Source of the DNA: Gemmatimonadaceae bacterium
Lineage (GTDB): Bacteria > Gemmatimonadota > Gemmatimonadetes > Gemmatimonadales > Gemmatimonadaceae
Length of the DNA: 5,171 bases
Direction: 5' to 3'
NCBI GenBank assembly: GCA_013820975.1
Contig: JACDHQ010000205.1
Coordinates: 1-5,171 of the forward strand
In this document: positions 1-5,008 of the stretch, piece by piece
Layout: each line of letters opens with the position of its first letter
Position numbering within the stretch: the first letter of the stretch is position 1
Notes under the pieces: model-generated
The model's database searches: none
What the model was told of the DNA's origin: nothing
Seen by the model: only the letters and a program-made list of their open reading frames with translations
Made by a program: the position numbers and the translations under genes

Positions 1-483
1 CACCTCGACGGTGGCCAGCGCCTCGTCGAACGTCGTCGCGATCGCGCCCTCCGCCACCTGGAGGCCGATGCGTCCCATCGCCTCATTGAACAGCTTCCGG
101 TCCTCCGCAATCGCGATTGCACGCGCATTCGCCCCGATCAGTTCCACGCCGTGGGCTGCCAGCACCCCGTTCTCGGCCAGCGCCATCGCGACGTTGAGCG
201 CAGTCTGCCCGCCCATCGTCGGCAGCAGCGCGTCGGGGCGCTCCCTGATGATGATCTGCTCGACCACCTCGGGCGTGACCGGCTCGATGTACGTGCGGTC
301 GGCCATCTCGGGGTCGGTCATGATCGTGGCCGGGTTCGAATTCACCAGCACGACTTGGTACCCCTCCTCGCGCAGCGCCTTCGTCGCCTGCGTCCCGGAG
401 TAGTCGAACTCCGCCCCCTGGCCGATGACGATCGGCCCCGAGCCGATCACGAGGATCTTGTGAATGTCGTTACGACGCGGCAT
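1..483 (-). CDS. carB: Carbamoyl-phosphate synthase large subunit, N-terminal part (runs off window)
   Basis: Large subunit of carbamoyl-phosphate synthase, which makes carbamoyl phosphate from bicarbonate, ATP and ammonia supplied by CarA, for pyrimidine and arginine synthesis in the cytoplasm. The first 161 codons are present; the rest lies beyond position 1. The protein begins MPRRNDIHKILVIGSGPIVI, the hallmark CarB start, followed by GQGAEFDYSGTQA (21-33), NSNPATIMTD (48-57) and the PTMGGQTALN segment (88-97), all typical of the pre-ATP-grasp domain. Arg129 in AEDRKLF matches in position the ATP-binding Arg129 of the E. coli enzyme at the start of the first ATP-grasp domain. The ATG at 483 is supported by the family N-terminus and by a GGAAG motif (489-493) five bases upstream. 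The start lies inside rmd (14-base overlap), suggesting translational coupling. No carA is visible here. Identity is near certain. Confidence 0.97.
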   Translation of the reverse strand, partial: MPRRNDIHKILVIGSGPIVIGQGAEFDYSGTQATKALREEGYQVVLVNSNPATIMTDPEMADRTYIEPVTPEVVEQIIIRERPDALLPTMGGQTALNVAMALAENGVLAAHGVELIGANARAIAIAEDRKLFNEAMGRIGLQVAEGAIATTFDEALATVEV

Positions 484-1447
484 GAACGCTTCCGGCGGTG
501 CGGATCAGATCATCGATGATGGCGTCGCGTGTCTGGCTCGCCCGCCAGCCGGTCGCTGCCGACAGCTTTGCCGGCGAGCCAACGAGCGCCGGAACGTCAA
601 CCGGCCGCACGAGCGCCGGGTCCGTGACAATCTCGGCAGACACACCGAGTCGCTGCAAGACGCGCTCGGCGAGTGCGCGGACGGTGACCCCCTCCCCGCT
701 GGCGACATTGTAGGCCTCGCCCGCCTCGCCGCGCTCGGCGAGCAGGCAGTACGCCTCCGCCACGTCGGCCACGTGGAGAAAATCCCGGGTCACGAAATCG
801 TTGCCGAGCGGCAGGCTTCCTCCGGTCGCAGGCAGCTGCGCCGCCCGGCGAACGAGGGCCGGCAGCAGGAAGTTCGGCGCGTGGCCCGCTCCCGAGTGGT
901 TGAAGCTGCGCGTTGCGATGATCCGCATCCCCTCTCCTCGTGCCGCCTGGAGCGCGATCGTCTCCTGGGCCGCCTTCGTCGCGGCGTACACGGTGAGGGG
1001 GCGCTGGACCGCGTCCTCGGCGAGCGGCAACTCTGCCGCGTCGTGGCGCCCATACTGCTCCCCGCTCCCGACCACGACGATCACCGGGTCGAAGCTGCCG
1101 GCGGTGCGAAGCGACCGGACGTGCGCCAGCAGGCGGGCGAAGCCGAGCACGTTCACGTCGTAGGCGAGCAGGGGCGAATCCTGCGCGGCCGGCACATAGC
1201 TGACGGCGGCCAGATGGAAGATCACGTCGGGCCGGTCCTCGGCGAGCGCCGTCCGCAAGCGCTCCCCGTGGCGGATATCGTCGGCGAGCCAGCGAATGGC
1301 GTCGCGCTCCACCGTGGCGAGCACGTCGAGCGCCGGGCGGGCAGTCTGGCTCACCGAGGTCACCGCATAGCCCCGGGTGAGGAGTGCGCGGCCGAGCCAC
1401 TGCCCGACGAACCCCGCGCCGCCTGTCACCAGCGCCCGACGACCCAT
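470..1447 (-). CDS. rmd: GDP-4-keto-6-deoxy-D-mannose reductase (GDP-D-rhamnose forming)
   Basis: Extended short-chain dehydrogenase of 325 residues. It probably reduces the 4-keto group of GDP-4-keto-6-deoxy-D-mannose with NAD(P)H to give GDP-D-rhamnose for cell-surface glycans. Visible features are the Rossmann motif TGGAGFVG (8-15, GxxGxxG), FHLAAVSYV (77-85), a catalytic Ser in VVGSGEQYG (Ser128), the YxxxK pair Tyr154/Lys158, and RSFNHSGAGHAPNFLLP (180-196). The C-terminal RPVDVPALVGSPAKLSAATGW (281-301) is typical of RMD-type reductases and unlike the L-fucose synthase Fcl. It follows gmd with a one-base stop/start overlap (TGATG). No good Shine-Dalgarno sequence precedes it, so reinitiation after gmd is likely. 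Its 3' end overlaps carB by 14 bases. The fold is certain; the product stereochemistry (rhamnose rather than talose or another 6-deoxyhexose) is inferred from motifs and the gmd neighbour. Confidence 0.88.
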   Translation of the reverse strand: MGRRALVTGGAGFVGQWLGRALLTRGYAVTSVSQTARPALDVLATVERDAIRWLADDIRHGERLRTALAEDRPDVIFHLAAVSYVPAAQDSPLLAYDVNVLGFARLLAHVRSLRTAGSFDPVIVVVGSGEQYGRHDAAELPLAEDAVQRPLTVYAATKAAQETIALQAARGEGMRIIATRSFNHSGAGHAPNFLLPALVRRAAQLPATGGSLPLGNDFVTRDFLHVADVAEAYCLLAERGEAGEAYNVASGEGVTVRALAERVLQRLGVSAEIVTDPALVRPVDVPALVGSPAKLSAATGWRASQTRDAIIDDLIRTAGSVHAAS

Positions 1448-2409
1448 CAGCGGGCCGTGTGCCGGGCGAGGTCCGCGTCCACCATCATCCGCACGAGCGA
1501 CTCGAAGTCCACCTTCGGCTCCCAGCCGAGTTGCGACCTCGCCTTTGACGGATCAGCCACGAGCAGGTCCACCTCCGCCGGCCGAAAGAACTTCGGGTCC
1601 TGCTTCACGTACTCCCGCCAGTCGAGGTCCACGGCGCCGAACGCCGCCGCGCACAACTGCTCGACGGAATTGGTCTCGCCCGTGCCGATGACGTAGTCGT
1701 CGGGCTCGTCCTGCTGCAGCATCCGCCACATCGCATCGACGTAGTCACCGGCGAAACCCCAGTCGCGACGCGCCTCGAGATTGCCGAGGCGCAGCTCGCT
1801 CGCCTTGCCGAGCTTGATGCGCGCCACCGCGTCGGTGACCTTGCGCGTCACGAACTCGAGGCCGCGTCGCGGGCTCTCATGATTGAACAGGATCCCGGAG
1901 ACCGCGTAGAGGTTGAAGCTCTCGCGGTAATTGACGGTGATCCAGTGGCCGTAGACCTTCGCCACCCCGTACGGACTGCGCGGGTAGAAGGGCGTCGATT
2001 CCCGCTGCGGCGTCTCGATGACCTTGCCGAACTGCTCGCTCGAGCTGGCCTGGTAGAAGCGTGCCTTCGGCGCGGCCTTCCGCATCGCCTCGAGCATCCG
2101 CGTCACCCCGAGTGCGGTGAACTCACCCGTCAGCACCGGCTGGTTCCATGACGTCTGGACGAAGCTCTGCGCGGCGAGGTTGTAGATCTCGTCGGGCTGC
2201 GTGTCGCCGACGACATCGGTCAGCGACGTCTGGTCGAGCAGGTCGGCCGAGGCGAGCTCGATGCGGTCGACGAGGTGCGCGATCCGCTCGTACGGGGTCG
2301 TCGAGCTGCGTCGCACGACGCCGACGACGCGATAGCCCTTGTCGAGCAGGTGCTCGGCGAGGTAGGATCCGTCCTGCCCGGTGATGCCGGTGATGAGCGC
2401 AGTAGCCAT
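1447..2409 (-). CDS. gmd: GDP-mannose 4,6-dehydratase
   Basis: Converts GDP-D-mannose to GDP-4-keto-6-deoxy-D-mannose using bound NADP+, the first step toward GDP-D-rhamnose or GDP-L-fucose. The 320-residue protein starts MATALITGITGQDGSYLAEH, the diagnostic GMD Rossmann motif (Gly8, Gly11, Gly14). Other signatures are NLAAQSFVQTSW (77-88), ASSSEQFG (121-128), PYGVAKVYGHW (146-156), LFNHESPRRG (174-183) with FVTRK (186-190), and RRDWGFAGDYVDAMW (214-228). Ser123, Glu125, Tyr147 and Lys151 line up with the E. coli catalytic residues Thr132, Glu134, Tyr156 and Lys160. The length is slightly below many GMDs (about 320-370). The ATG at 2409 is fixed by the family N-terminus. The leader CACACCCACCACGATC carries no Shine-Dalgarno motif, and a strong terminator ends 16 bases upstream. 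Its stop overlaps the rmd start by one base. Confidence 0.96.
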   Translation of the reverse strand: MATALITGITGQDGSYLAEHLLDKGYRVVGVVRRSSTTPYERIAHLVDRIELASADLLDQTSLTDVVGDTQPDEIYNLAAQSFVQTSWNQPVLTGEFTALGVTRMLEAMRKAAPKARFYQASSSEQFGKVIETPQRESTPFYPRSPYGVAKVYGHWITVNYRESFNLYAVSGILFNHESPRRGLEFVTRKVTDAVARIKLGKASELRLGNLEARRDWGFAGDYVDAMWRMLQQDEPDDYVIGTGETNSVEQLCAAAFGAVDLDWREYVKQDPKFFRPAEVDLLVADPSKARSQLGWEPKVDFESLVRMMVDADLARHTAR

Positions 2410-2494
2410 GATCGTGGTGGGTGTGAAAAAGGGAGCCCCCGAAGAGCTCCCTTTCTACGGGTCGCGGCGCTTCACAGCGCGTCGGACGCCAGGG
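2410..2494 (-). other. Intergenic gap between rpmB and gmd
   Basis: These 85 bases hold the terminator (2426-2454) and a small 5-bp hairpin (2467-2480, GCGCT/AGCGC). No convincing promoter for gmd is visible. The best candidate is TAGAAA on the minus strand (complement of 2452-2457), a 4/6 match to a -10 box lying on the left arm of the terminator, but there is no acceptable -35 at normal spacing. Confidence 0.5.
2426..2454 (-). terminator. Rho-independent terminator closing the ribosomal operon
   Basis: On the minus strand, AAAGGGAGC (2454-2446) pairs perfectly with GCTCCCTTT (2436-2428), a 9-bp stem around the loop TCTTCGGGG, which can tighten into a UUCG-type tetraloop. A run of five T follows the GC part (2430-2426). 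It lies 40 bases after the rpmB stop and is the only good intrinsic terminator in the window. The opposite strand has only a broken T run, so the working direction is minus. It separates the ribosomal and RNA polymerase genes from gmd-rmd-carB. Confidence 0.9.
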
Positions 2495-2713
2495 TCACGC
2501 GGCCGACACCCCCCGTGCGGCGCGCTTCACCTTGCCGGCGGCCATGCAGCGGGTGCACACCTTCACCTTCGTGATCTTCCCATCGACGAGCGTGCGCATG
2601 ACCTGGAGGTTGGGCTTCCAGGTGCGGCGCGTCTTGTTGTTCGCGTGCGACACGTTGTTGCCAAAGGCGACGCCCTTGTCACACGAGAAGCAGCGGTTGC
2701 GTTGGATTGCCAT
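2495..2713 (-). CDS. rpmB: 50S ribosomal protein L28, zinc-binding form
   Basis: Small protein of the large ribosomal subunit, 72 residues. It begins MAIQRNRCFSCDKGVAFGNN and continues VSHANNKTRRTWKPNLQ (21-37), the conserved L28 core. Two CxxC pairs, Cys8/Cys11 and Cys53/Cys56, indicate the zinc-ribbon (C+) form of L28 rather than the cysteine-free form. The start is set by the family N-terminus and by GAGGG (2722-2726) eight bases upstream, inside the end of rplQ. Only four bases separate it from the rplQ stop, so it is the last gene of the alpha operon, followed by the terminator. rpmB more often pairs with rpmG or stands alone, so this position is unusual. No L33 gene is visible. Identity is certain. 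Confidence 0.96.
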   Translation of the reverse strand: MAIQRNRCFSCDKGVAFGNNVSHANNKTRRTWKPNLQVMRTLVDGKITKVKVCTRCMAAGKVKRAARGVSAA

Positions 2714-2717
2714 GGTC

Positions 2718-3074
2718 TCAGCCCTCGATCAGCTCGATGCGCGCCATGTCGGCCCCGTCTCCCTTGCGGAAGCCGGTCTTCAGGATGCGCGTGTACCCAC
2801 CGGGCCGCTTCGCGTAGCGCGGGCCGACTTCCTGGAAGAGCTTGTCCGCGGTCTCGCGCTTCTGGATGTGCCGTCCGGCCAGCCGGCGCGAGTGGAGCGT
2901 GCCTTCCTTCGCCTTCGTGATCAGCTTCTCGACGAACGGGCGCAGCTCCTTGGCTTTCGCCTCGGTCGTCTCGATGGCACCGTGCTCGATGAGCGATGAT
3001 GCCAGGTTGCGCATAAGTGCGAGCTTCTGCTCGCTTGTCCGGCGCAGCTGCCGGCCGGCCTTGCGGTGACGCAT
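2718..3074 (-). CDS. rplQ: 50S ribosomal protein L17
   Basis: Large-subunit protein near the exit of the peptide tunnel. The 118 residues are close to the family length (E. coli 127). The N-terminus MRHRKAGRQLRRTSEQKLAL and the RNLASSLIEHGAIETTEAKAKELRP stretch (22-46) are classic L17. The C-terminus YTRILKTGFRKGDGADMARIELIE (94-117) matches the family ending, so the gene is complete. The ATG follows the rpoA stop by three bases, and a strong GAGGAG (3081-3086) sits six bases upstream inside rpoA. It is the normal partner after rpoA in alpha operons. Identity is certain. Confidence 0.98.
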   Translation of the reverse strand: MRHRKAGRQLRRTSEQKLALMRNLASSLIEHGAIETTEAKAKELRPFVEKLITKAKEGTLHSRRLAGRHIQKRETADKLFQEVGPRYAKRPGGYTRILKTGFRKGDGADMARIELIEG

Positions 3075-3077
3075 GGG

Positions 3078-4148
3078 TTACTCCTCGTCGTCGTCGGGCG
3101 CCGCAGCGGCAGCCCGGCTCGGTGGCGTGCCCCAATCGAGCACTCGCACACCGTCGCCGTTCTCCTCAAACCGCATCCCGAAGTTCAAACCTTCGCGCTC
3201 GAGGAGATCGGCGATCTCCTGGAGCGACTTCTTGCCGAAATTCTTCACCTGCAGGATCTGGTTCTCGGTCTGGCGCACGAGATCGGCGAGCGTCCGGATG
3301 CTCGAGTTCTTGAGCGAGTTGACCGACCGGACCGACAGCTCGAGATCGTCGATCGGGGTCTTGAGCACCTGCGAGAGGCGCCCGGCATCGCCGCCCGGGA
3401 CGTCGCCGCCGGCCCCGAGGGGCGCGGACGAGTGCGAGCCGAACTCGGCGAAGTACTGGAAGTGCGTCTGCGCGAGCGCCGCGGCGTAGCTCACCGCCTC
3501 TTCCGGCGTGATGGTGCCATTCGTCTCGACCGTCAGCGTGAGGCGGTCGTAGTCAGTGCGCTGCCCGACACGCGTCTCGGAGACGCTGAAGTTCGCGCGG
3601 CGGACCGGGTTGTAGATCGAGTCGATGCGGACGAGGTCGACCGGCAGCCCGCGATCCATCGGGTGCAGGTCGCTCTCGACGTAGCCGCGCCCCTTGTTGA
3701 CGTACAGCTCGACCGTGATGTCGCGGTCGTCCTGGAGCGTGAACAGGTGCTGCGACGGGTCGATGACGTGCGCGCCGGCGGCGATGCCGATGTCGGCCGC
3801 GGTCACCGGGCCGGCCGTGGACTTCGAGATGCGGAGGACCGTCTCCTCCACGTCGTTGTCGAGGGCCAGCGTCAGCGTCTTCAGGTTGCCGATGATCTGG
3901 TGCACGTCCTCGACGACGCCGGTGATGGTCTGGTGCTCGTGCACGACGCCATCGATGCGGAAGCCCCAGACGGCGGCGCCGCGGAGCGACGACAGCAGCA
4001 TGCGGCGCATCGAGTTGCCGAGCGTGTGGCCGAAGCCACGCTCGAGCGGCTGGAGCCGGAACTCAGCGACGTTCGGGTTGTCGTCACGCTTCGTCGCTTC
4101 TACGAGCGCCGGGCGGACGAGTCCGCGGAGATCGATCGTGTTTGCCAT
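3078..4148 (-). CDS. rpoA: DNA-directed RNA polymerase subunit alpha
   Basis: Alpha subunit of RNA polymerase, 356 residues. It dimerises to start core assembly and contacts promoter UP elements and activators. The N-terminal domain (about 1-233) carries LERGFGHTLGNSMRRMLLSS (35-54), the conserved dimerisation and beta-binding segment, and SKSTAGPVTAADI (108-120). The C-terminal domain (about 262-325) carries LELSVRSVNSLK (269-280) and NFGKKSLQEI (303-312). In it Arg274, Asn277, Gly305, Lys307 and Ser308 match the E. coli DNA-binding residues R265, N268, G296, K298 and S299, while Ser278 replaces Cys269. The interdomain linker is Gly-rich (245-256), and an Ala-rich tail ends DDDEE. I chose the ATG at 4148 (MANTIDLRGL) over a TTG at 4193, because the extra 15 residues do not resemble the family and have no upstream ribosome site. 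The 221-base gap before it contrasts with the tight spacing elsewhere in the operon. Confidence 0.98.
   Translation of the reverse strand: MANTIDLRGLVRPALVEATKRDDNPNVAEFRLQPLERGFGHTLGNSMRRMLLSSLRGAAVWGFRIDGVVHEHQTITGVVEDVHQIIGNLKTLTLALDNDVEETVLRISKSTAGPVTAADIGIAAGAHVIDPSQHLFTLQDDRDITVELYVNKGRGYVESDLHPMDRGLPVDLVRIDSIYNPVRRANFSVSETRVGQRTDYDRLTLTVETNGTITPEEAVSYAAALAQTHFQYFAEFGSHSSAPLGAGGDVPGGDAGRLSQVLKTPIDDLELSVRSVNSLKNSSIRTLADLVRQTENQILQVKNFGKKSLQEIADLLEREGLNFGMRFEENGDGVRVLDWGTPPSRAAAAAPDDDEE
3081..3086 (-). promoter_or_regulatory. Ribosome binding site of rplQ inside the rpoA acidic tail
   Basis: The last two Glu codons of rpoA (GAG GAG) form a strong Shine-Dalgarno sequence six bases before the rplQ ATG. 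One hexamer therefore encodes the RpoA tail and loads ribosomes for L17, which favours coupled expression. Confidence 0.8.
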
Positions 4149-4150
4149 GG

Positions 4151-4156
4151 TCCCTT
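4151..4156 (-). promoter_or_regulatory. Weak candidate ribosome binding site of rpoA
   Basis: AAGGGA lies two bases before the rpoA ATG (the AAGG part is four bases away), closer than the usual 5-9. It is the only purine-rich motif near either candidate start. Weak or close-set initiation here may make rpoA translation sensitive to the structured leader upstream. Confidence 0.4.
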
Positions 4157-4177
4157 GGTGGTTACGCCCTGCCTCGC

Positions 4178-4212
4178 CTCTACCGCGCGGCAAGCTCGTA
4201 CGAGGGGTAGAG
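4178..4212 (-). repeat. Inverted repeat in the rpoA leader
   Basis: CTCTACC (4178-4184) and GGTAGAG (4206-4212) are perfect 7-base complements around a 21-base loop. The loop contains the perfect 10-base palindrome CTCGTACGAG (4195-4204). The structure ends about 30 bases before the rpoA ATG. It could be a leader RNA fold or a protein-binding palindrome, and a chance stem of this length in GC-rich DNA is also possible. Confidence 0.4.
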
Positions 4213-4281
4213 CCTCGTCATGTCCATTGCTCAGCGCCTGGGGCGCTGATCCATTGCTCAGCGCCTGGGGCGCTGATCCAT
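4180..4281 (-). other. Three in-frame micro reading frames upstream of rpoA
   Basis: Read on the minus strand, each 27-base repeat unit is a complete short frame, ATG to TGA, encoding MDQRPRR (4258-4281 and 4231-4254). Each is followed by GCA and a new ATG in the same frame. The third frame (4180-4227) encodes MDMTRLYPSYELAAR and ends at TAG, 31 bases before the rpoA ATG and in a different frame. No clear Shine-Dalgarno sequence precedes any of them. Translation is unproven and the pattern could be a by-product of a 27-base duplication. Confidence 0.2.
4223..4281. repeat. Tandem 27-base repeat with a hairpin in each copy
   Basis: Two identical 27-base units (4223-4249 and 4250-4276) stand in tandem, followed by the first five bases of a third copy (4277-4281). 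Each unit contains TCAGCGCC-TGG-GGCGCTGA, a perfect 8-bp stem with a 3-base loop (4231-4249 and 4258-4276). On the transcribed minus strand the loops read CCA. No T run follows, so these are not intrinsic terminators. Arms of the two units are identical and can also pair across units. They lie between rpsD and rpoA. Confidence 0.9.
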
Positions 4282-4291
4282 CTCATTTGAA

Positions 4292-4320
4292 CGCGGACAT
4301 GGCCTTCGGCCGTGCCCGCG
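4292..4320 (-). other. Strong GC hairpin downstream of rpsD
   Basis: In the minus-strand transcript, 5' CGCGGGCACGGCC pairs with GGCCATGTCCGCG around a GAA loop. This makes 13 positions with one G-U wobble and one A-C mismatch. It lies 50 bases after the rpsD stop and just before the tandem-hairpin repeat. The following bases TTCAAATGAG are not a T tract, so it looks more like an RNA-stability, processing or attenuation element than an intrinsic terminator. Confidence 0.6.
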
Positions 4321-4369
4321 GACACTCCCTGCGCCTCGGCCGGACTGCGGTGGCAGGCCGACCAGGTCG

Positions 4370-5005
4370 TTACTTCGAATAGAGCTCGACGACCAGCTGT
4401 TCCTGGGCGGCAATCGGAATCGAGGCCCGCTGGGGCCGCTCGAGCATCCGGCCGCTGAAGGTGTCGCGATCGACGGCGAGCCACGAGAGCGGCGCGCCGA
4501 GCGATGCCTGGTCCATCGCCGCGGTGACGCCAACGAGTTCGCGCGACGCGGTGCGGAGGCGAACCTCCTGGCCCGGCAGCACGACGAAGCTCGGCACATC
4601 GACGATCTTGCCGTTCACCTCGAGGTGGCGGTGCCGGATGAGCTGGCGCGCAGCCTTGCGGCTGCCGGCGAAGCCCATGCGGTACACGATGTTGTCGAGG
4701 CGGCTTTCGAGCGCGGCGAGCAGGTTGTGGCCCGGCATGCCCGGCAGCGACTGGATCTTCGCGTAGGTGGTGCGGAACTGCCCCTCGCTCACGCCGTAAA
4801 TGCGCTTGATCTTCTGCTTCTCGCGCAGCTGCTTGGAGTACTCCGACGCCTTGCGGCGGCGCGCCGTCGCCTGGCCATGCTGGCCCGGCGCGTACGGCCG
4901 GCGCTCGACGGGGCACTTCTCGGTGAAGCACTTGGTGGCCTTGAGGAAGAGCTTGGTCCCCTCGCGGCGGCACTGCCTGCAGCTTGGTCCTGTATAGCGG
5001 CCCAT
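4370..5005 (-). CDS. rpsD: 30S ribosomal protein S4
   Basis: Primary 16S rRNA-binding assembly protein of the small subunit, 211 residues (the family is near 200-210). The N-terminus MGRYTGPSCRQCRREGTKLF carries four cysteines, Cys9, Cys12, Cys26 and Cys31, in the spacing of the zinc-binding S4 form known from Thermus. RRPYAPGQHGQ (35-45) and the S4 RNA-binding domain (about 100-162: SRLDNIVYRMGF, SRKAARQLIRHRHLEVNGK) follow. It ends EQLVVELYSK, as in the family. The ATG is three bases after the rpsK stop with GGAGAG (5014-5019) eight bases upstream. In other bacteria S4 represses its own operon through mRNA structure; the structured gap just downstream invites that question, but nothing here proves S4 binding. 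Identity is certain. Confidence 0.98.
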   Translation of the reverse strand: MGRYTGPSCRQCRREGTKLFLKATKCFTEKCPVERRPYAPGQHGQATARRRKASEYSKQLREKQKIKRIYGVSEGQFRTTYAKIQSLPGMPGHNLLAALESRLDNIVYRMGFAGSRKAARQLIRHRHLEVNGKIVDVPSFVVLPGQEVRLRTASRELVGVTAAMDQASLGAPLSWLAVDRDTFSGRMLERPQRASIPIAAQEQLVVELYSK

Positions 5006-5008
5006 CTG

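Noticed and set aside
464..1696. Long open frame on the plus strand (410 codons)
   Set aside because: It runs antisense to rmd and the end of gmd, is Arg/His/Gly-rich in the manner of GC-rich shadow frames, and shows no family motif. The minus-strand genes are clearly real.
2452..2457. TAGAAA as a -10 promoter element for gmd
   Set aside because: Only a 4/6 match with no acceptable -35 at 16-18 bases. It is kept as a hypothesis in the finding on gmd expression, not annotated as a promoter.
2467..2480. GCGCT/AGCGC hairpin after rpmB
   Set aside because: A 5-bp stem is expected by chance in GC-rich sequence and adds nothing beyond the nearby terminator.
4149..4193. Upstream TTG start that would add 15 residues to RpoA
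   Set aside because: The extension (MPRGRGEAGRNHQGT) is unlike RpoA N-termini, has no ribosome site, and overlaps the leader stem. MANTIDLRGL at 4148 fits the family.
4231..4276. The two 8-bp hairpins as Rho-independent terminators
   Set aside because: No T run follows either stem on either strand, and rpoA downstream must be expressed.
4337..4360. CGGCC/GGCCG inverted repeat just after rpsD
   Set aside because: A 5-bp GC stem with a 14-base loop is weak and likely to be chance at this base composition.
3066..4382. Long open frame on the plus strand (438 codons)
   Set aside because: Antisense to rpoA across its whole length and composed of Arg/Val/Asp/Glu-rich shadow sequence. It also reads through the non-coding 27-base repeat, giving a repeated peptide that is a by-product.
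4218..4973. Minus-strand frame of 251 codons overlapping rpsD
   Set aside because: It is out of frame with rpsD, Pro/Arg/Ala-rich, without recognisable motifs, and ends in the tandem repeat. It is a shadow of rpsD.
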